Positions 60,511 to 64,000 of a stretch of 64,000 nt of DNA are shown one piece after another. Numbering within the stretch: position 1 is the stretch's first letter; the number at the start of each line of letters is the position of its first letter. The stretch is taken from positions 27,235-91,234 of the forward strand of contig CAKQLR010000003.1 in the NCBI GenBank assembly GCA_934254725.1, in the 5' to 3' direction. Under the pieces are notes generated by a model. The model worked only from the letters and a program-made list of their open reading frames with translations, had not been told where the DNA came from and searched no databases. This stretch comes from an uncultured Clostridia bacterium (lineage in GTDB: Bacteria; Bacillota; Clostridia; Christensenellales; Borkfalkiaceae). Both the position numbers and the translations under genes were made by a program.

Positions 60511-60833
60511 GATTATAATGCTTCCTTTTGGAAAAATATTAAAATAAAATGACCGGAACGCACGTATTATGTCGAAAAAGCATTTCGCCCAATTCCGCCC
60601 TTTTTTGCAACTGAAATTTTTTTGTTTTGCCCGTTCTCCGTGAAAGTACGTGGCATTCCGTTGTCTATCATTATTTATATTAGCGGGAAAGTTTGCATAG
60701 AACTTGATTTTAAATGTTTTAAAGGGCTTTCCGTATATTGACTGCGACTATTTAGTGCGGCGTTATAGCCCGAAAAAACATTAAAAAAACGAGTAAGCCG
60801 CTTTTCGGACTTACCCGCCAATACAGACGATAA
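60511..60833. other. 323-bp intergenic region before the deacetylase gene
   Basis: AT-rich upstream region of the PdaB-like gene. Apart from the terminator of the YjbR gene (60783-60814) I see no gene, repeat copy or clear promoter. Confidence 0.5.
60783..60814 (-). terminator. Terminator of the YjbR-like gene
   Basis: On the minus strand GTAAGTCCG, a short loop, CGGCTTAC, then TCG and a run of seven T, 20 bp past the stop. Confidence 0.8.
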
Positions 60834-61199
60834 TTATTTTTTATTTGTTAAATCATAGCTAAGGGCAACTAAAAATTTTAAAATATCCTCTTCCGTGTCG
60901 CTATCGAGCACGACCGTAATCCAGTGCTCTTTATTCATATGATAAGCAGGATAAACGCCTTTTTGTTGCCACATAGAAGGAACGATATTCGCGTCGCATT
61001 TCAGATTGACTATATCCATTTGCCCGTCGCTGTCCAAGCCTAATTTACGTTTGTCAATCCTCATAATCAATGCAAACCATTTTTTATTTCTTTCGTGGCG
61101 AAAAACGGCAGAAGCGGGATCTTTAGCCCACGGATAATCGGGTTTGACGCCATACGTATCTAGAATATATTTTTCTAATCCTATTAAAGACGTTATCAT
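60834..61199 (-). CDS. MmcQ/YjbR family protein
   Basis: 121 aa. The DPASAVFRHERNKKWFALIM, DIVNLKCDANIVPSMWQQKG and HMNKEHWITVVLDS segments are the YjbR/MmcQ fold, a small double-wing domain of unknown role that is often called DNA-binding. It is monocistronic with its own terminator. Confidence 0.9.
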   Translation of the reverse strand: MITSLIGLEKYILDTYGVKPDYPWAKDPASAVFRHERNKKWFALIMRIDKRKLGLDSDGQMDIVNLKCDANIVPSMWQQKGVYPAYHMNKEHWITVVLDSDTEEDILKFLVALSYDLTNKK

Positions 61200-61346
61200 C
61201 GCTTCACAAAAAATAGTAGGTTTTATAGAATTCTTTTATTTTTATAAAATCATATGCATCGTCTAAAATTATACCTTTTTCTTTTAGTCCGATAAACATA
61301 CTGTTTTTAAAAAAGAAAAAGGCAAAAACATTATTTTTTTTCCGTT

Positions 61347-62117
61347 CTACCGGAATACAGACGGGGTAATTTCAAACGGAGCTTTAATGGCGTTTCTTAC
61401 GCTTTCCTCCGCTATCTTACGCCTTAACGGGTCAACCCCGCACGGAGCAAAAGGTATATCTGCGGGATCCGTACCGAGTATCGTGCAAACTACGCATAAA
61501 CCTGCGATATACCGACCTAAATCCATAGAAAGATGAAATCCGTCCCTATCCATATTATCGCCCAGGCTTGACGTTCTTGCGTTTTGAATCGCCGTTCCGG
61601 ACGGTATCACGCCGACGAAATCTTTAAACTTTAAAACTTCCGTTTTAACGCAGTCGATCAGCGCGTTGTACATTGCAAGCTGGTCGTTGCCATATTTTTT
61701 AAATTCGGGATTGGAACTTTTTGCAGAGTACGCCCAGGTCATATGCCAATAGAGTTTCGCGTTTGCCGGCTTTAACGCGTTTACCCTTGCCAGAAGCTCC
61801 TCTAAAACGCCGAAACTCTCCCTTATACCGCTGTCGCCGCTTGACTGTTGCAATGTTATATATTGCCAATCTTCCAGTTTTAACGCTTCGCTTATTTTGA
61901 AATTAGTAGAAGAAATGTCCCTTTCGAACCTTCTGTAATCGTACCTCGGCAAATCGTTTTCCATGTTCCGTAAATGCTCGCAAAGCGGGCAACCGCCTAT
62001 GTACAGATTATTTACCGCTTTGTCTTCTATACCCATACTTTCAATCATGGGATAAACCCATTTAAACGCGTCATCCGAAAAACTGTTGCCTATTCCAAGT
62101 AATTTGAATTTACTCAT
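61347..62117 (-). CDS. DUF4886 SGNH-like hydrolase
   Basis: 256 aa, cytoplasmic. GIGNSFSDDA gives the nucleophile Ser12; ITLQQSSGDSG and DRDGFHLSMDLGRYIAG (catalytic Asp and His) complete the DUF4886 pattern. Members are often found with glycan-degrading genes and are presumed esterases. No sugar gene is directly adjacent. Confidence 0.88.
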   Translation of the reverse strand: MSKFKLLGIGNSFSDDAFKWVYPMIESMGIEDKAVNNLYIGGCPLCEHLRNMENDLPRYDYRRFERDISSTNFKISEALKLEDWQYITLQQSSGDSGIRESFGVLEELLARVNALKPANAKLYWHMTWAYSAKSSNPEFKKYGNDQLAMYNALIDCVKTEVLKFKDFVGVIPSGTAIQNARTSSLGDNMDRDGFHLSMDLGRYIAGLCVVCTILGTDPADIPFAPCGVDPLRRKIAEESVRNAIKAPFEITPSVFR

Positions 62118-62310
62118 AACTCCCTGCCCTTTAGAATTGTACTAAAATTTCAGATATATTTTACCACATATTATATAATTGCACAACTCCGTGCGATTAA
62201 TTTATCCTATTAAAAATTTTTCAGTCCTTTGCTGCATAGTTTAAGCAAACAACGGCTTTATCAGATACATTCGGCGATAAATACATACCGCCAAGGCTTC
62301 ATAAGACATA

Positions 62311-62347
62311 AAAAAACCGCCCAAGGAAAATACTCCTCGGACGGTTT
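62311..62347 (-). terminator. Terminator of the leucine-rich-repeat lipoprotein gene
   Basis: AAACCGCCCAAGGA and TCCTCGGACGGTTT pair with two mismatches; on the minus strand a T run follows directly. Confidence 0.8.
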
Positions 62348-62367
62348 GATTTTTTTATTCGAATGAT

Positions 62368-63741
62368 TTAGTTAAACTTAATGTTAGCCTTCTGATTGAA
62401 CGCGTTGCCCTCTTCAAAAGCGCCTACGAAAGCGGTTTTGAAGTCCGTGCCGTCAAAATATTTGCACGCGGTAGCCGTTACTTCAAGCATATCCGACCAG
62501 CTTGCGAAAGCGCCTGCGGAAAGAGTAAGATTACTTAACTCAGCAGTCTTGAGAGCGGACATGGAAGCGAATGCAGACGCTCCGATTTTAGCTTCGGCAG
62601 CGGGTTTGCAAACAAGCTTTTCGATAGCGGTGCAACTGGAGAAAGCCTTTTCGCCGACTTCCGTTACGTTGTTGAGCGTAAGAGTTTTTTCGGCGTATTT
62701 ATTTAAAGCCGTACAACCCGAGAAAGCGCTGTTTTTAAAGACTTTTACGTTTTCAAGGTTGGTTACTTTATAGAGTGCGGTACAACCCGAGAAAGCGCCT
62801 TCGCCAACCGTTGTTGCGGTTCCGAGGTCAACTTTTTCAAGACCCGTGCAGCCATAGAAAACGTAAGCCGCGATTTCATCGCCCGCGGTAAACTTAACGC
62901 TCTTAAGCGTAGAAACATTATAAAACGCATATTTGCCTACGGTTGCGTTTACGGTTACTTCGGTAAGCGTGGAAGGAACGTAGTACGTAGCCGAACCGGA
63001 AGCGTTATAATTCTGCGTTACGCTGGCGCCGCCGTCGTAAGTGATGGTGCCGAAAATATAACCGAAGCTCTTTTCTCCGTTCAAAGCGTCCGCCTTACCG
63101 CCTACGAAAGGAAGAGTAACGGATTTAAGCGAGGACATAGCGCCGAAAGCGCCCTCGCCGATAGCGAGGTAGCTCGAGGGAACTACGAGAGTTTCGATTT
63201 CGGTATGACCGTAAAGTGCGCTTGCCTTGACCGAACGTACGTTTACGGTGTATTTTGCTTCTTTATCCGCGCCGATAACTTTGTTACCGGAAGCGTCCGC
63301 AGCGGCAACGATGTCTTTGAGTTCGAGGTTGATTTTCGATTCCTTAACGTCCGTTTTAACGGCGGTGGGAAGGGTTAAACCGTTGGTAACAAGCTCTTTA
63401 AGACCTTCGTTATATCTTTTCTGCTCTTTTTTATAAGCGTCGGTATCCTTTCTTAAAACGTTGGCGTTATTCTCGTCATAGTAGTTCTTATCGGAAGCTA
63501 CTCTGGAAAGAATTTCGGTATCCAAAGAGGAGAAAGTGAAGCCGGTAATTTCATAGTAATCGGTTTCGTCTTCGTTAAGCCCTTCTTTAACCAAAGCGTC
63601 TTTGTCGTCGGCTTTGACAAGGGTAAGCGTCATTTTTGTCGTGGTTTCGCTCTTGTCTGCGTCGTTATCGCAAGCGGTGAAGGCGAAAACACAAGACAGA
63701 ACGAGCATAACAGCTAATAAAACTTGTGCAATACGTTTCAT
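62368..63741 (-). CDS. BspA-type leucine-rich-repeat lipoprotein
   Basis: 457 aa. Lipobox FAFTAC then an acidic linker. From about residue 165 there are six to eight LRR_5/BspA-like repeats with the pattern xGxxAFxxCTxLxxV (GEGAFSGCTALYKV, KNSAFSGCTALNKY, GEKAFSSCTAIEKL). Such proteins bind host or microbial surfaces. The ATG at 63741 is chosen: GGGAG lies 8 nt upstream and the signal peptide begins there. Confidence 0.9.
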   Translation of the reverse strand: MKRIAQVLLAVMLVLSCVFAFTACDNDADKSETTTKMTLTLVKADDKDALVKEGLNEDETDYYEITGFTFSSLDTEILSRVASDKNYYDENNANVLRKDTDAYKKEQKRYNEGLKELVTNGLTLPTAVKTDVKESKINLELKDIVAAADASGNKVIGADKEAKYTVNVRSVKASALYGHTEIETLVVPSSYLAIGEGAFGAMSSLKSVTLPFVGGKADALNGEKSFGYIFGTITYDGGASVTQNYNASGSATYYVPSTLTEVTVNATVGKYAFYNVSTLKSVKFTAGDEIAAYVFYGCTGLEKVDLGTATTVGEGAFSGCTALYKVTNLENVKVFKNSAFSGCTALNKYAEKTLTLNNVTEVGEKAFSSCTAIEKLVCKPAAEAKIGASAFASMSALKTAELSNLTLSAGAFASWSDMLEVTATACKYFDGTDFKTAFVGAFEEGNAFNQKANIKFN

Positions 63742-63839
63742 TTTTAACTCCCGGAGAGAAGCCCGCCGTACAAATCGGTCGGATAAAACCGTCTGTCTGA
63801 AAGGGCATAAATCTCCCATATATAATTAAAGTCTTAATA

Positions 63840-63868
63840 AATATACCATTTTTAGAGAATAAAGTCAA
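63840..63868 (-). promoter_or_regulatory. Promoter of the leucine-rich-repeat lipoprotein gene
   Basis: On the minus strand TTGACT (63863-63868), 17-bp spacer, TATATT (63840-63845), about 100 nt before the start codon. Confidence 0.7.
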
Positions 63869-63986
63869 TAGAATTAAACGCAAAAATGCTTTACCGCGGA
63901 TATTTTTTAAACAAAACGTTTCTTTCAAGGATTCCGTTCTTCGTCACCGATTATTTTTGCGGCAATAAAACGGTTTTTACTATGTA

Positions 63987-64000
63987 AAACGCCCTTATAG
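63987..64000 (+). repeat. Possible dispersed element cut by the window end
   Basis: AAACGCCCTTATAG matches the left part of the copy at 17766; the core would lie outside the window. Confidence 0.25.

Noticed and set aside
63742..63819. Extended N-terminus of the leucine-rich-repeat lipoprotein
   Set aside because: It would hide the signal peptide; ATG at 63741 has a ribosome site and lipobox spacing fits.

Overview
The window looks like a chromosomal segment of a low-to-mid GC Gram-positive bacterium of the Clostridia type. Most starts carry AGGAGG-like ribosome binding sites. Housekeeping genes include PyrR, MnmA, ArgS, LepA next to HemW, a Rho factor with a cold-shock domain, a PdaB-like deacetylase and a PadR-DUF1700 pair. 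Lipoproteins have Gram-positive lipoboxes, and carbohydrate ABC importers occur without their own ATPase. An uncultured gut lineage (for example Christensenellales-like) would fit, but this is inference; no rRNA or other definitive marker is present.

Layout. 0-20 kb is mostly backbone: DegV, an SGNH hydrolase, a membrane-tethered XRE regulator preceded by a 21-bp phased repeat array, TraX, a ClC transporter, an O-antigen-ligase-like protein, VanW, a phospholipase D-type enzyme, a YhcC-type radical SAM protein, an alpha/beta hydrolase, pyrR, a D-lactate-type dehydrogenase, argS, a DUF368 transporter, manA, an Mrp/NBP35 ATPase, mnmA and tRNA-Arg(CCG). 20-22 kb holds a membrane protein and the PadR-DUF1700 pair.

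22.2-32.7 kb (minus strand) is a likely single operon: solute-binding protein, two permeases, two GxGYxYP-family lipoproteins and two cell-surface beta-sandwich proteins. Its only visible promoter has a run of ten G between a perfect -35 and a perfect -10, so it is a candidate phase-variable switch. 33-42.7 kb returns to backbone: MerR/aldo-keto reductase, an HtrA-like protease, hemW, lepA, rho, a metallo-beta-lactamase-fold protein and DUF1934. 43-58.8 kb (plus strand) is a second carbohydrate locus with the same logic: ABC importer without ATPase, two paralogous TIM-barrel-like lipoproteins, two surface proteins, a ROK regulator, a cytoplasmic DUF4838 protein and a cytoplasmic sialate-esterase-like protein. 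59-64 kb has a tandem-OB-fold SSB-like protein, a PdaB-like deacetylase, a YjbR protein, a DUF4886 protein and a BspA-like leucine-rich-repeat lipoprotein.

Two patterns cut across the window. First, a short GC-centred intergenic element (core TTTATCGCGCATTAACGG) occurs about 15 times, nearly always in the same chromosomal orientation whatever the direction of the flanking genes, and is missing from both carbohydrate islands. Second, all four surface proteins of the two islands end in the same non-LPxTG tail: a Ser/Gly/Asp-rich linker, Gly-Cys, a hydrophobic stretch and a basic end. This suggests a shared C-terminal sorting system whose processing enzyme is not in the window. In each island the surface proteins would capture a glycan, the lipoproteins cut it, the ABC system import it, and (in the second island) the cytoplasmic enzymes finish it under ROK control.
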